A stretch of 64,000 nucleotides of DNA from Weissella minor (GTDB lineage Bacteria; Bacillota; Bacilli; Lactobacillales; Lactobacillaceae), in the NCBI RefSeq assembly GCF_001437425.1, contig NZ_JQCD01000024.1, positions 124,001 through 188,000 on the forward strand. Reading direction: 5' to 3'. Each line of letters opens with the position of its first letter. Positions within the stretch are counted from its first letter, which is position 1. Made by a program: the position numbers and the translations under genes. Positions 9,582-17,944 of this stretch are shown piece after piece. The notes under the pieces were generated by a model. That model searched no databases. It saw nothing but the letters and a program-made list of their open reading frames with translations, and was not told the DNA's origin.

Positions 9582-9732
9582 GACGGAAGTGATGCTTTTT
9601 ACATGTCTATTTTTTTACAATTTTAATAGGACGCTATGTCAAAATATAAACATGCGTTACAATGATAAATAAGTATAGTGATGGTTGCATAATCATCGCA
9701 GCAGTTATTCACGAAATGAACTGGGGAAAAGT

Positions 9733-11964
9733 ATGGTAGAAGCAAAAGTAGTTACAGCTGAGGATGTGCACAACACAGTTGCATCCTATATGAATCCAGA
9801 GCACGTTGCCAAGGTTGACCGTGCGTATCAATTTGCAGCCGATTTGCATGTTGATCAAGTCCGTCAATCTGGGGAACCTTATATTGCGCACCCAATTCAA
9901 GTTGCTGGTATTTTAGCAGATTTAAAAATGGACCCAGATACGGTTGTTTCTGGTTATTTGCATGATGTGATTGAAGATACGGATGCAACTTTGGATGAAT
10001 TACGTGAACAATTTGGAGACGACGTTGCCAACATTGTTGACGGTGTGTCAAAAATTTCAAAAATTAAATATAAATCATCACGAGAACAATTGGCCGAGAA
10101 TCATCGTAAACTGTTATTGGCGATGTCCAATGATATTCGTGTCATTATTGTTAAATTGGCGGATCGTTTGCATAATATGCGCACATTAGATGCATTACGA
10201 CCTGAAAAGCAAAAGCGTATTGCTTCAGAAACATTGGAAATCTATGCGCCTTTGGCGGATCGTTTAGGAATTATGACGATTAAATGGGAATTAGAGGACT
10301 TGTCATTACGTTATCTAGACCCAGAAGGCTATCATGAAATTGCGAGTTCGATGAAGTTACGTCGTCGTGAACGTTTGCAAATTGTGGAAGAAGCAGTCTC
10401 AGAAATTGAACAAACAATTGAAGAATTAGATTTAAAGAATGTCGATGTGTATGGACGCCCTAAACACATTTATTCAATCTATCGTAAGATGGTGGATAAA
10501 AAGAAGGATTTCCAAGATATTTTTGATTTATCAGCGATTCGGGTAATTGTTGATTCAATCCCAGATTGTTATGCCGTTTTAGGCGCGATTCATGCGCGCT
10601 GGACGCCGATGCCAGGTCGTTTTAAGGATTACATTGCTTTGCCAAAAGCGAACGGTTATCAATCATTGCATACTACTGTGATTGGGCCAAGCGGACGGCC
10701 TTTAGAAGTTCAAATTCGAACGCATGCCATGCACGAAGTCGCAGAATACGGTGTGGCTGCTCATTGGGCTTATAAAGAAGGTAATGTTGATGGCGCTGAT
10801 GTTGAAAATAACGATGAGCAAAAGTTGAATGTGATTCAAGGTATCTTGGATTTGCAAGATGATGCGAGTGATGCGGATGACTTTATGGAATCCGTTAAGG
10901 GTGATTTGTTCTCTGATCGCGTCTATGCTTTTACACCAGAAGGGGATGTCATTGAATTGGCCAAAGGCGCCGGTCCCTTAGATATGGCTTACAGTATTCA
11001 TACGAATATTGGAAATCATACAACGGGTGCACGCGTGAATGACCATATCGTACCGTTAGATTATCAATTGAAAACCGGTGATATTGTTGAAATTATTACA
11101 GCACCAACGGCTAAGCCTAATCGTGATTGGCTAAATATGGTAAAAACACGTCGTGCCCGCAATAAGATTCGTCAGTACTTCCGTAAGCAGGATCGTGATG
11201 AAAATATTGATGCTGGTAAGGCAATGTTGGCGCAATGGCTGAAAGAAAATGACTTTGACCCAGCTGAAATTATGACCGATGCCAATGAACAATTTGCAAC
11301 GCAAAAGACGCATTTTAATAGTGCGGATGACATGTATGCAAGTATTGGTTTTGGCGACACAAAACCACAAGGTGTGGCTAATAAATTTACCGAAGAAAAA
11401 CGCGAACAGTTAGAAGCTGAGCGTCAAGCTGCGGAACAAAAAGCCATTTTAGAAGAACATGAAACGCTTGAAAAAGAGGGTAAGTCTGAAAAGGAACATA
11501 AGAAGCGTAAAGATCGCATTGTGATTGATGGCGTTGATAATATGTTGATTCGTTTTGGACATTGTTGTACGCCGGTACCAGGTGACGAGATTAAAGGGTA
11601 TGTCACACGTGGACGTGGTGTATCAGTGCATCGTGTCGCATGTCCTAACTTACAAGCGGTCATGAAGCAAGGTCAGGGCTTGATTGATGTTGCATGGGAG
11701 AATCAAGACGGCTTTAATAATGAAGAATTCGAAGCTGATTTGAGTGTGCGTGGGATGAATCGTGATAAATTGTTGAGTGATGTGATGCGAACAGTAACCA
11801 ACAATACAAAAACATTATCATCGATTAATGGACGTATTGAAAATAAGACAGATGCAAATGTGTCATTAACTGTGGGCGTTCAAAATTTGACACAACTAGA
11901 ACTCATCATGGATACGGTCCGTAGTATTCCTGATATTTATGAAGTTAAGCGAGTGTTTAAATAA
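9733..11964 (+). CDS. rel: Bifunctional (p)ppGpp synthetase/hydrolase (RelA/SpoT, Rsh)
   Basis: Stringent-response enzyme that makes and degrades (p)ppGpp according to amino-acid supply, working on ribosomes. Of its 743 residues the first part is an HD hydrolase with HDVIEDTD at about 77-84, so hydrolysis is predicted active. The synthetase domain follows, with [13 protein letters not shown] (about 241) and [11 protein letters not shown] (about 309). A TGS domain starts near 395, a Cys-containing region (HCCTPVPGD) near 610, and an ACT domain occupies the last 75 residues. GGGGAAAA just before ATG 9733 sets the start. The dtd gene begins 2 bp after its stop, the usual rel-dtd pair. Confidence 0.95.
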   Translation: MVEAKVVTAEDVHNTVASYMNPEHVAKVDRAYQFAADLHVDQVRQSGEPYIAHPIQVAGILADLKMDPDTVVSGYLHDVIEDTDATLDELREQFGDDVANIVDGVSKISKIKYKSSREQLAENHRKLLLAMSNDIRVIIVKLADRLHNMRTLDALRPEKQKRIASETLEIYAPLADRLGIMTIKWELEDLSLRYLDPEGYHEIASSMKLRRRERLQIVEEAVSEIEQTIEELDLKNVDVYGRPKHIYSIYRKMVDKKKDFQDIFDLSAIRVIVDSIPDCYAVLGAIHARWTPMPGRFKDYIALPKANGYQSLHTTVIGPSGRPLEVQIRTHAMHEVAEYGVAAHWAYKEGNVDGADVENNDEQKLNVIQGILDLQDDASDADDFMESVKGDLFSDRVYAFTPEGDVIELAKGAGPLDMAYSIHTNIGNHTTGARVNDHIVPLDYQLKTGDIVEIITAPTAKPNRDWLNMVKTRRARNKIRQYFRKQDRDENIDAGKAMLAQWLKENDFDPAEIMTDANEQFATQKTHFNSADDMYASIGFGDTKPQGVANKFTEEKREQLEAERQAAEQKAILEEHETLEKEGKSEKEHKKRKDRIVIDGVDNMLIRFGHCCTPVPGDEIKGYVTRGRGVSVHRVACPNLQAVMKQGQGLIDVAWENQDGFNNEEFEADLSVRGMNRDKLLSDVMRTVTNNTKTLSSINGRIENKTDANVSLTVGVQNLTQLELIMDTVRSIPDIYEVKRVFK

Positions 11965-11966
11965 AA

Positions 11967-12413
11967 ATGAAAGTTGTTGTACAACGCGTATCATCTGCTA
12001 AGGTTAGTGTTGAATCAGAAATTTTAGGTCAGATTGAACAAGGTTTTATGTTGTTAGTAGGCATTCAAGATACGGATACTGAAGTTGAAATTGATTATTT
12101 GGTCAGAAAAATTACAAATTTAAGGGTTTTTGAAGATTCAAATCTAAAAATGAACCTAAATATACGAGACATTGATGGTGCGATTCTATCAATATCACAA
12201 TTTACTTTGTATGCTGATACACGCAAGGGCAATCGACCAAGTTTTACAAAAGCGGGTGCGCCTGATTATGCTGCGCAAATGTATGATTTATTTAATACAA
12301 AATTACGTGAGCAAGGTTTGACCGTCGGGACTGGAAAATTTGGGGCTGATATGCAAGTTGAATTAACCAACGATGGGCCAGTGACGATTCTATTTGATAC
12401 AGATAGAAAGTGA
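11967..12413 (+). CDS. dtd: D-aminoacyl-tRNA deacylase
   Basis: Hydrolyses D-amino acids (and mischarged glycine) from tRNA, a translation proofreading step. The 148-residue length is typical. Diagnostic motifs are the N-terminal [16 protein letters not shown], the SQFTLYAD strand-loop, and the substrate-pocket NDGPVT near the C-terminus. It is translationally linked to rel: its ATG is 2 bp behind the rel stop and has no independent strong ribosome binding site. Confidence 0.95.
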   Translation: MKVVVQRVSSAKVSVESEILGQIEQGFMLLVGIQDTDTEVEIDYLVRKITNLRVFEDSNLKMNLNIRDIDGAILSISQFTLYADTRKGNRPSFTKAGAPDYAAQMYDLFNTKLREQGLTVGTGKFGADMQVELTNDGPVTILFDTDRK

Positions 12414-12436
12414 CGAATAGGCTGATAGATGGCTAT

Positions 12437-12464
12437 ACATGTGAATTAGTAAAACATGTTTTTG
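12437..12464 (+). terminator. Weak candidate terminator after dtd
   Basis: Two copies of the self-complementary hexamer ACATGT (12437-12442 and 12454-12459) can pair, and a short T run follows. The stem is only 6-7 bp, so this is tentative. Confidence 0.4.
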
Positions 12465-12497
12465 TAATATTGTTGAAAAGCACCGGACGTAAATGTT

Positions 12498-12506
12498 TGG
12501 TATAAT
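12498..12506 (+). promoter_or_regulatory. Extended -10 promoter of the orphan antitoxin gene
   Basis: TGGTATAAT combines the TGn extension with a consensus -10 hexamer, 36 bp before the ATG of the RelB-like gene. A TTGAAA at 12473 is too far away (22 bp) to be a normal -35. Confidence 0.65.
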
Positions 12507-12542
12507 TTAAAAGTAATAAAAATAAAGTAAGGGGAGAATGCT

Positions 12543-12710
12543 ATGTCTGAAAAATTGATTCAACTTCGTGTCGAAGATAGTGTTAAAGATAAGGCAGATG
12601 AAATCTTCAAGGCTCAAGGTTTAACAACTCAAACAGCCATCAAGATTTTTTTGACGCAAGTTGCTAATACAAGTCAATCACCATTTGATAACTTGTTTTC
12701 AGGAAAATAG
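12543..12710 (+). CDS. RelB/DinJ-type antitoxin-like protein, orphan
   Basis: A 55-residue protein. The N-terminal MSEKLIQLRVEDSVKDKADEIF and the following GLTTQTAIKIFLTQ match the ribbon-helix-helix DNA-binding fold of RelB/DinJ antitoxins. In that family the first strand binds operator DNA and the C-terminal tail wraps a RelE/YafQ toxin. Here the tail is short and no toxin gene is present on either side: a long hairpin and then an antiporter follow. AAGGGGAG lies 7-14 bases before ATG 12543. It may act as a stand-alone repressor or neutralise a toxin encoded elsewhere. Confidence 0.75.
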   Translation: MSEKLIQLRVEDSVKDKADEIFKAQGLTTQTAIKIFLTQVANTSQSPFDNLFSGK

Positions 12711-12737
12711 AATAGTTTGATTTAATTCGGTTGGGCG

Positions 12738-12790
12738 AAACGCTTCAAGATTGACTGTTTGGGGGAACAGTTATCTTGGAGCGTTTTGTC
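12738..12790 (+). terminator. Long interrupted hairpin between antitoxin-like gene and antiporter
   Basis: AAACGCTTCAAGAT (12738-12751) pairs with ATCTTGGAGCGTTT (12773-12786). An inner ACTGTT/AACAGT stem (12754-12771) is capped by a G-rich loop. TTTTGTCTT follows, so it could terminate the antitoxin transcript. It ends only about 10 nt before the antiporter ribosome binding site, so it may also control antiporter expression. Confidence 0.6.
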
Positions 12791-12815
12791 TTATAAGGTA
12801 AAGGAGTGGGAGCTC

Positions 12816-13784
12816 ATGGAATTTGTATACTTCGTTATTTTGATTGTTTCTGCATTACTAGGTGGTCAGGTTGCAACCAAATTAGGGTTATCCAATGTGG
12901 TTGGTCAATTGATCGCAGGAATTTTGGTTGGACCAGCGTTACTAAATTTTGTTCCGAGTTTACACAGTATTCATGTTGTCGGTGAATGGGGAGTTTTGCT
13001 ATTAATGCTTAATGCAGGACTTGAAACTGACGTCGCTGAATTAAAGCATAATATGAAGGCAGCTTCGTATGCTGCGGTCTTAGGGGTTGTTTTTCCGTTA
13101 ATTGCGTTCCCCGTGATGGCTCTCTTGTTTGGGGTTAAATGGGACACCGCTATTTTCTGGGGAATTGTTTTTGCGGCAACATCTGTTTCAATTACATTAG
13201 CTGTGTTGAATGAACAAGGTAAGCTAACGAGTACAGCTGGATCAGTTATTTTGGGTGCGGCCGTCTTAGATGATATTATCGCCTTGTTGCTAGTGGCTGC
13301 ATATTCAGTGTTCTTAGGTGGTTCTGGATTGGGAATTAGCTCAATTATGCCGTTAGTTGCCTTTGGGCTAGGGCTCCTTATGCGCCGTTGGTCGAAGTCA
13401 GACGAATTCCTCGATTGGAGCAATAAGATTGGGACCTGGACCTTATTCCCAATTTTCTTTGGTTCAATTGGATTGATGATTAGTTTTGATAATTTTATGA
13501 AAGAAGCAATTTTCCTAGTTATCTTAACTATTTTAGCCGTTGGAACAAAGTATTATGGAGCTGGATTAGGCGCTCGTATGGCAGGTATCAATGCGGTTGA
13601 TAGTCGTGCCGTGGGTGCTGGAATGGTCTCACGTGGTGAAATGGCCTTAGTGATTGTACAAATTGGTTTGTCGGCCGAGATTATTTCACATCAAGAGTTT
13701 TCAAGCTTCGTGATTGTGGTTATTCTATCAACGATTATTGCCCCAATCATGCTCCGTCCATTGTTGGATAAAGTTACTGATTAA
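12816..13784 (+). CDS. CPA2-family cation/proton antiporter (NapA/KefB type)
   Basis: Integral membrane exchanger of Na+ or K+ for protons, likely used in pH and salt homeostasis. The 322 residues form about ten or eleven hydrophobic segments with short loops. GLETDVAELK (about 69-78) is the LxTD/GLE-type motif of CPA2 proteins, and GAAVLDDIIALLLVA (about 147-161) carries the paired acidic residues expected at the ion site. It lacks the C-terminal RCK/TrkA domain of Kef channels and is somewhat shorter than the usual 380 residues. AAGGAG at 12801-12806 fixes the start. Ion specificity cannot be read from sequence. Confidence 0.85.
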   Translation: MEFVYFVILIVSALLGGQVATKLGLSNVVGQLIAGILVGPALLNFVPSLHSIHVVGEWGVLLLMLNAGLETDVAELKHNMKAASYAAVLGVVFPLIAFPVMALLFGVKWDTAIFWGIVFAATSVSITLAVLNEQGKLTSTAGSVILGAAVLDDIIALLLVAAYSVFLGGSGLGISSIMPLVAFGLGLLMRRWSKSDEFLDWSNKIGTWTLFPIFFGSIGLMISFDNFMKEAIFLVILTILAVGTKYYGAGLGARMAGINAVDSRAVGAGMVSRGEMALVIVQIGLSAEIISHQEFSSFVIVVILSTIIAPIMLRPLLDKVTD

Positions 13785-13825
13785 TCGAATAAGTATGAAT
13801 GTTTGTTAAAAAGGAATAATAACGT

Positions 13826-14458
13826 ATGAACCAGTTGGTTATTAATGATGCTTTGATACAAGCATTAAAAAGCGCTGATTTAGATACTAATTCAGAAAGC
13901 TTTCGTAGTCTTTTACTTGATGCAACTTTGTTAGTTCGTGGTCAAGAAATTGATGATCGTTTTGAATTTACACTAATTAAAAATGATGCCGATATGTACG
14001 TTTTAGATACGTATACGAGTTGGTCGCAACTTGCTGGGGATGAAACAGTGTTCTCAATTCATTTTCAAGAATTAGTGAATGCAATGCGTGAGTTAGATGA
14101 TATTGACGGGTTAATGTTAAATAATAACATTGTGCTATCGAAAGAATCATTTTTTCATAGCAATAAATTGTTTTTAGCCGCATTGACAGCTGATGATACA
14201 GAACTAGAGGAACACCTCATTCCCTTGTTGGCAAAAGATATTAATCGTGCTTATGTTGGCAAAATGATTCAAGGTGAGCATGTACAGCTACAATTAGTAG
14301 TTGCGCCATGGACTGAAGGTCTTCAGCAAGAAATTGAAACTGAATGGCATGCATATATAGAAATGCATGCTGGTATGCCAGACATCAAAGTTGTGTCAGA
14401 AGAAAGTGATGAAGGTCAGTTTATGATGGCTCATTTTAGTCCGGTCTTCTCAAAGTAA
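13826..14458 (+). CDS. Uncharacterised cytosolic protein, possibly SseB-like
   Basis: A soluble acidic protein of 210 residues with no signal peptide or membrane segment. The first half (LVRGQEIDDRFEFTLIKND, then a YTSWSQL strand) loosely recalls the SseB N-terminal domain, with its variable-ligand strand followed by a FTSxxxL motif. The second half (about 110-205) alternates strands and helices like a second SseB-type domain. I do not recognise it with certainty and know of no function to assign. AAAAAGGAATAA precedes the ATG. It lies 41 bp behind the antiporter and may be cotranscribed with it; a strong terminator follows. Confidence 0.7.
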   Translation: MNQLVINDALIQALKSADLDTNSESFRSLLLDATLLVRGQEIDDRFEFTLIKNDADMYVLDTYTSWSQLAGDETVFSIHFQELVNAMRELDDIDGLMLNNNIVLSKESFFHSNKLFLAALTADDTELEEHLIPLLAKDINRAYVGKMIQGEHVQLQLVVAPWTEGLQQEIETEWHAYIEMHAGMPDIKVVSEESDEGQFMMAHFSPVFSK

Positions 14459-14520
14459 ACACCGGGTCATACGGTTAAAAAACTACTTAGTGGGTGTGTG
14501 ATATCTATCAGAGTGGATTG

Positions 14521-14554
14521 AAAAAGTCTGTCAGAAATGACAGACTTTTTCTTT
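14521..14554 (+). terminator. Strong intrinsic terminator
   Basis: A perfect 13-bp stem, AAAAAGTCTGTCA and its complement, closed by a GAAA tetraloop and ending in a T-rich tract. Confidence 0.93.
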
Positions 14555-14845
14555 TGGATAAATTTTTATTAGCAGTAGTTATAATACTTGTTGGTCATAA
14601 TTTAAGCTTTATTTAAGTTGAACAAATTTATAATTAACTTGTTTATTATTTCACGAATACATATTCAAAGGATATGCATATTAAAGGAACGAGTAGGTAT
14701 TACTTATTTGAAACAAAGAACAGCAAATGCATCGATGGTAGCTAATTATAGGAATTCAACAACCAAAAATAAAGCTACATGATTATAGGATTGTCAAAAT
14801 TACGCTTTAAATCTGGAGATAAATGTCAACATAAGGAGCTTTTTA
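14555..14845. other. Gene-free spacer before the AIM24 gene
   Basis: About 290 bp of A/T-rich DNA. It contains TATAAT-like stretches near 14580 and a short open frame from TTG 14708 (about 24 codons, no properly spaced ribosome binding site) that looks like chance or a gene remnant. No RNA gene or repeat is recognisable. Confidence 0.5.
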
Positions 14846-15544
14846 ATGAAATATACGATATCTGCAAATACTGTTTTTCCACTAGTTGAAATCGAACTGA
14901 ACAAGAATGAGCGTGTACAAATCGAAAATGGTGCTATGGTGTACCATAATGGTGAAATTAATCTTGAGGGTTCAATGAATAGCAATGGGAGAACTGGAAT
15001 CAGTGGTGCTGTACATGCTTTTGGACGTTCAATATCAAGTGGCGAAAACTTTTTCATCACCACGGCGACTGGAAAAACTGATCAGGCTATGGTTGCTATT
15101 GCACCGTCGACACCTGGTGCAATTAAAGAACTACAAGTTGGCAGTGAGCATTGGCGATTGAATACAGGTGTTTTTTTAGCATGTGACCCAAATGTTACCT
15201 ATAATATGAAACGTCAAAAAATTGGTCGTGCTATATTTGGTGGAACTGGTGGATTATTTATTATGGAAACTGCTGGTGAAGGATCACTGCTAGTTAATAG
15301 TTATGGCGATATCGTTGAAATTGAACTTGATGGTACGAAGCCGTTTGTTGTTGATAATCAACATGTTGTCGCGTGGTCATCAGGATTAGATTATGGTATT
15401 GAAATTGGCTCAGGGACGTTTGGATTTAAGACCGGTGAAGGTTTGGTAAATGAATTTCATGGTACAGGTACTGTCCTCATTCAAACACGTAATGCGGAAG
15501 CGTTAGCTAATTACATTAGTCCATATTTAATCTCAACGGACTAA
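14846..15544 (+). CDS. AIM24/TIGR00266 family protein
   Basis: A 232-residue beta-rich protein of the AIM24 (DUF124) family, named after a yeast mitochondrial protein; the bacterial role is unknown. Family hallmarks are the repeated strand pattern and glycine turns: QIENGAMVYHNGEINLEG near 30, then GRAIFGGTGGLFIMETAGEGSLLVNSYGDI in the middle, and a VVAWSSGLDY strand near 171. No signal peptide or membrane helix. AAGGAGC lies 7-13 bases before the ATG. It stands alone between its spacer and a bidirectional terminator. Confidence 0.85.
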   Translation: MKYTISANTVFPLVEIELNKNERVQIENGAMVYHNGEINLEGSMNSNGRTGISGAVHAFGRSISSGENFFITTATGKTDQAMVAIAPSTPGAIKELQVGSEHWRLNTGVFLACDPNVTYNMKRQKIGRAIFGGTGGLFIMETAGEGSLLVNSYGDIVEIELDGTKPFVVDNQHVVAWSSGLDYGIEIGSGTFGFKTGEGLVNEFHGTGTVLIQTRNAEALANYISPYLISTD

Positions 15545-15562
15545 TTGCAAGAAGTAAAAAAT

Positions 15563-15617
15563 AAAACATCATTCAATTTTTCGGAGTAATTAAGAAAAAT
15601 TGAATGATGTTTTTTTA
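15563..15617. terminator. Bidirectional terminator between AIM24 gene and minus-strand peptide gene
   Basis: A 20-bp perfect stem (15563-15582 against 15594-15613) with A tract on one side and T tract on the other, so it can stop transcription from both directions. The minus-strand peptide's stop codon lies at its right edge. Confidence 0.88.
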
Positions 15618-15701
15618 GATTATTGGACAATTAACTGTGTGAATAACAGCACCAGATGTCCTTTGCTTAGCTGTTTCGCGTAAATTAAGGACCGTAGTCA
15701 T
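15615..15701 (-). CDS. Putative small peptide with penultimate-region Cys-Pro (28 aa)
   Basis: Encodes a 28-residue peptide: an N-terminal half MTTVLNLRETAKQRTSG rich in charge, then the hydrophobic tail AVIHTVNCPII. The gene is supported by AAGGAG exactly 8 bases before the ATG and a stop codon abutting the terminator. A TATACT -10-like hexamer lies about 55 bp upstream of the start on the minus strand. The leader/core look, with a single Cys near the C-terminus, resembles a pheromone or modified-peptide precursor. I recognise no family. It faces away from the mini-ORFs and ABC exporter that begin 220 bp away. Function is inference only. Confidence 0.5.
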   Translation of the reverse strand: MTTVLNLRETAKQRTSGAVIHTVNCPII

Positions 15702-15923
15702 AACAAATTCTCCTTTTTATCTATTCAAAGTAGCAAAATATATGAGTATATTGATTGCAATTCGATTTGAATAAAATGTTAAAGTTGTAATGTGATTTTT
15801 CTGGAAAGGTTTGAATTGGATGAATAATTAATGTTTTTATGTGTTTAATGTGATTAATTTTTATCATTTAATATTTTTAATATGTTATTATAATGACATT
15901 AAGAATATTTATGTTAAAATATA

Positions 15924-16100
15924 ATGAGAAACAAACTTGTATTACTTAATAATCCTAAACGTTGTAATTGTTTTCTAATTAAATGCTTAAATCTTAGAGA
16001 TGATCGTTTAATTTACTATGATTTATTAAAGCGATTATCAAAGGATTTGGTAGTTGTGCCTGTAAAAACAGTCCTTTTTATGCGGGCATCTCCGGCATGA
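15924..16100 (+). CDS. Mini-ORF, 58 aa, Cys-rich near N-terminus (uncertain)
   Basis: An open frame of 58 codons starting MRNKLVLLNNPKRCNCFLIK, with cysteines at 14, 16 and 21, then a mixed charged/hydrophobic stretch ending VKTVLFMRASPA. There is no convincing ribosome binding site, although TATAAT at 15889-15894 could serve as a -10. Its TGA overlaps the ATG of the next mini-ORF in an ATGA arrangement, the usual sign of coupled translation. It may be a real small gene of the exporter operon or a decayed fragment of a larger one. No family recognised. Confidence 0.3.
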   Translation: MRNKLVLLNNPKRCNCFLIKCLNLRDDRLIYYDLLKRLSKDLVVVPVKTVLFMRASPA

Positions 16101-16210
16101 AATATGTATTGGTTAAGTTATATAAATATTTTCAAGATAAAGGATGGCTAAAGGAACTGTTTAAGAAAATGGATGGTTCATTTAGAAATGGAGAAAAGGA
16201 GTTCGTTTAG
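16097..16210 (+). CDS. Mini-ORF, 37 aa, cationic amphipathic peptide (uncertain)
   Basis: Encodes 37 residues beginning MKYVLVKLYKYFQDKGWLKE, net positive, with aromatic and Lys residues spaced as in an amphipathic helix. There is no double-glycine leader. Size and composition are compatible with a leaderless bacteriocin, and the exporter gene starts 37 bp downstream. Start overlaps the preceding mini-ORF stop (ATGA); no independent ribosome binding site is seen. Equally possible is that this and the 58-codon frame are pieces of one frameshifted gene. Confidence 0.3.
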   Translation: MKYVLVKLYKYFQDKGWLKELFKKMDGSFRNGEKEFV

Positions 16211-16247
16211 CTATTGCTAGTCTAGAAAATGCACTAAAGGAGCGAGT

Positions 16248-17846
16248 ATGATCAATTATGTAAAACGACATTTATTTCAGAATAGTGTATTAATATGTTT
16301 AGTGGTTATTTGTGCATTTTTACAGATAATGAATTCATCTATGTTATCTTTTGCAACAAATGCCATTACTGACAAAGAATATAAATTATTTATGATGTGG
16401 ATGGCTTTAGATTTGAGTGGGTGGACAGCCCTTTATGTCTTGAGTTTCATTTCAGATGTTTATCAAGAAAAATTAATACAAGATATGAATATAGATATGC
16501 GTATTGATTTGATTAACAAGGGCACAAAGTCAGTTAACGCATTTCATAAAAATAAGAAATCATACTATGAATCGGGAATGATGAATGATATAAATTTGAT
16601 AAATAGTAAAATTTTCCAGAATTTTTATCTTATGATTCAAATGTTAGCAATTTTAGTATTTTCAACAGGAATGATAATTTTCTTTCAATGGAAATTATTT
16701 ATTCTAACATTTGTGCTAGGAATTATATCAATTTATTTCCCAAGGTATTTAAATAAAAAGGCTCAAAAAGCATCAAAAAACATGAGTGCAATAAATGAAA
16801 AATCTTTGACAGGATATAATGAAACTATAGATGGCGTAGATACGTTTAGCGGTTTGGGCCTAAGAGAAAAACTTGTAGAAAGAATATATAATGTCTCAAG
16901 AGAATTAAAGGTGAAGAGTGTCGAATATGCCCGAGTGAATGGTGAAATTGAGTCCGTTGCAGCATTTGTTAGCAGTGCGAGTCAAGTTGCTCTATTAACT
17001 TATACAGGTATATTAATTATGCAAGGTGCAACAGAAATAGGAACATTACTATCAATTGCTTCTTTGGCGGGATTGTTTTTTACCTCAACCAAAGGGGTTA
17101 GTAATGGCATTAGTAAGATTAGTGGGAATAAAAATTTATTTGATAAATTTATTGTTGGTAGCACAGAAGAAAATGATGGACATCGAAGTGAAAACGGTAA
17201 AAATGTAGATAAGGATATCGCCGTCATTTTTGATAATGTATCCTATAAGTACGATGATAGTGACTACTTATTTAAAAATATTTCATTCAACATAGAACAA
17301 AAAAGGAAATATTTTTTAGTTGGACCATCGGGTAGTGGTAAATCAACAATTTTTTCACTAATTACTAAAAGCGTTTATCCTGATGCAGGAGAAATTACAG
17401 ATTCACCAACTATTTCGAGTTGGTTATATGTTCCACAAGAACCTGTTATTTTTTCTGAAAGTATACTTTATAACTTAACCTTGGGTGAAGAATATCCAGA
17501 AGAGGATATTGTCAAGGTTCTTAAAGAGACTAATTTATATGAAGAATTACTTTCTTTGTCAAATGGGTTAAATACAATATTAGTGGACAATGGAAGCAAT
17601 ATTTCTGGAGGACAAAGACAGAGAATTTCATTAGCACGTGTTTTGCTAAGAAAGCCAACAGCATTATTGTTGGATGAAGCGACATCGGCGGTTGATTCAA
17701 TAAATGAATATAGTATATTGAGTAAACTATATGCTCTGCCCAATACAACAATTATTTCTATTATTCACACAGCAAACGAAAGAACTTTAGCTTTGGCAGA
17801 TAGTATAATTGATATGGAACGTTTAAAAAAAGATAAGTTGAACTGA
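16248..17846 (+). CDS. ABC exporter, fused membrane and ATPase domains
   Basis: A half-transporter of 532 residues. About five or six hydrophobic segments lie in 15-300, followed by an ATPase domain from about 325. Walker A GPSGSGKST is at about 359, the signature ISGGQRQRIS near 451, Walker B with DEATSAVD near 476 and the H-loop IIHT near 504. There is no N-terminal C39 peptidase, so a substrate would not be cleaved by this protein. AAGGAGC precedes the ATG. The gene is markedly more A/T-rich and uses more AAA/ATA codons than the housekeeping genes, suggesting acquisition. Neighbouring tiny peptide frames make a peptide substrate attractive but unproven. Confidence 0.85.
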   Translation: MINYVKRHLFQNSVLICLVVICAFLQIMNSSMLSFATNAITDKEYKLFMMWMALDLSGWTALYVLSFISDVYQEKLIQDMNIDMRIDLINKGTKSVNAFHKNKKSYYESGMMNDINLINSKIFQNFYLMIQMLAILVFSTGMIIFFQWKLFILTFVLGIISIYFPRYLNKKAQKASKNMSAINEKSLTGYNETIDGVDTFSGLGLREKLVERIYNVSRELKVKSVEYARVNGEIESVAAFVSSASQVALLTYTGILIMQGATEIGTLLSIASLAGLFFTSTKGVSNGISKISGNKNLFDKFIVGSTEENDGHRSENGKNVDKDIAVIFDNVSYKYDDSDYLFKNISFNIEQKRKYFLVGPSGSGKSTIFSLITKSVYPDAGEITDSPTISSWLYVPQEPVIFSESILYNLTLGEEYPEEDIVKVLKETNLYEELLSLSNGLNTILVDNGSNISGGQRQRISLARVLLRKPTALLLDEATSAVDSINEYSILSKLYALPNTTIISIIHTANERTLALADSIIDMERLKKDKLN

Positions 17847-17893
17847 ACCCTTATTATTGGAGATTAGTTTTCGAATAATTTTAATTCAAGAAT

Positions 17894-17927
17894 ATCGTCT
17901 ATCCGAGCAATCGGTTAGGCGATTTTT
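17894..17927 (+). terminator. Terminator of the ABC exporter gene
   Basis: ATCGTCTATCCGA pairs with TCGGTTAGGCGAT (one mismatch, one G-U) around a GCAA loop, followed by six T. Confidence 0.85.
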
Positions 17928-17944
17928 TGCGTATAAGCCACTTG

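Noticed and set aside
12971-13423. Long open frame antisense to the antiporter (150 codons)
   Set aside because: It is the complement of a well-supported membrane protein gene, with no ribosome binding site and an implausible Pro/Thr/Ser-rich composition.
14708-14782. Short frame KQRTANASMVANYRNSTTKNK in the AIM24 spacer
   Set aside because: Only about 24 codons, TTG start, ribosome binding site too far away; likely chance or an unidentifiable remnant.
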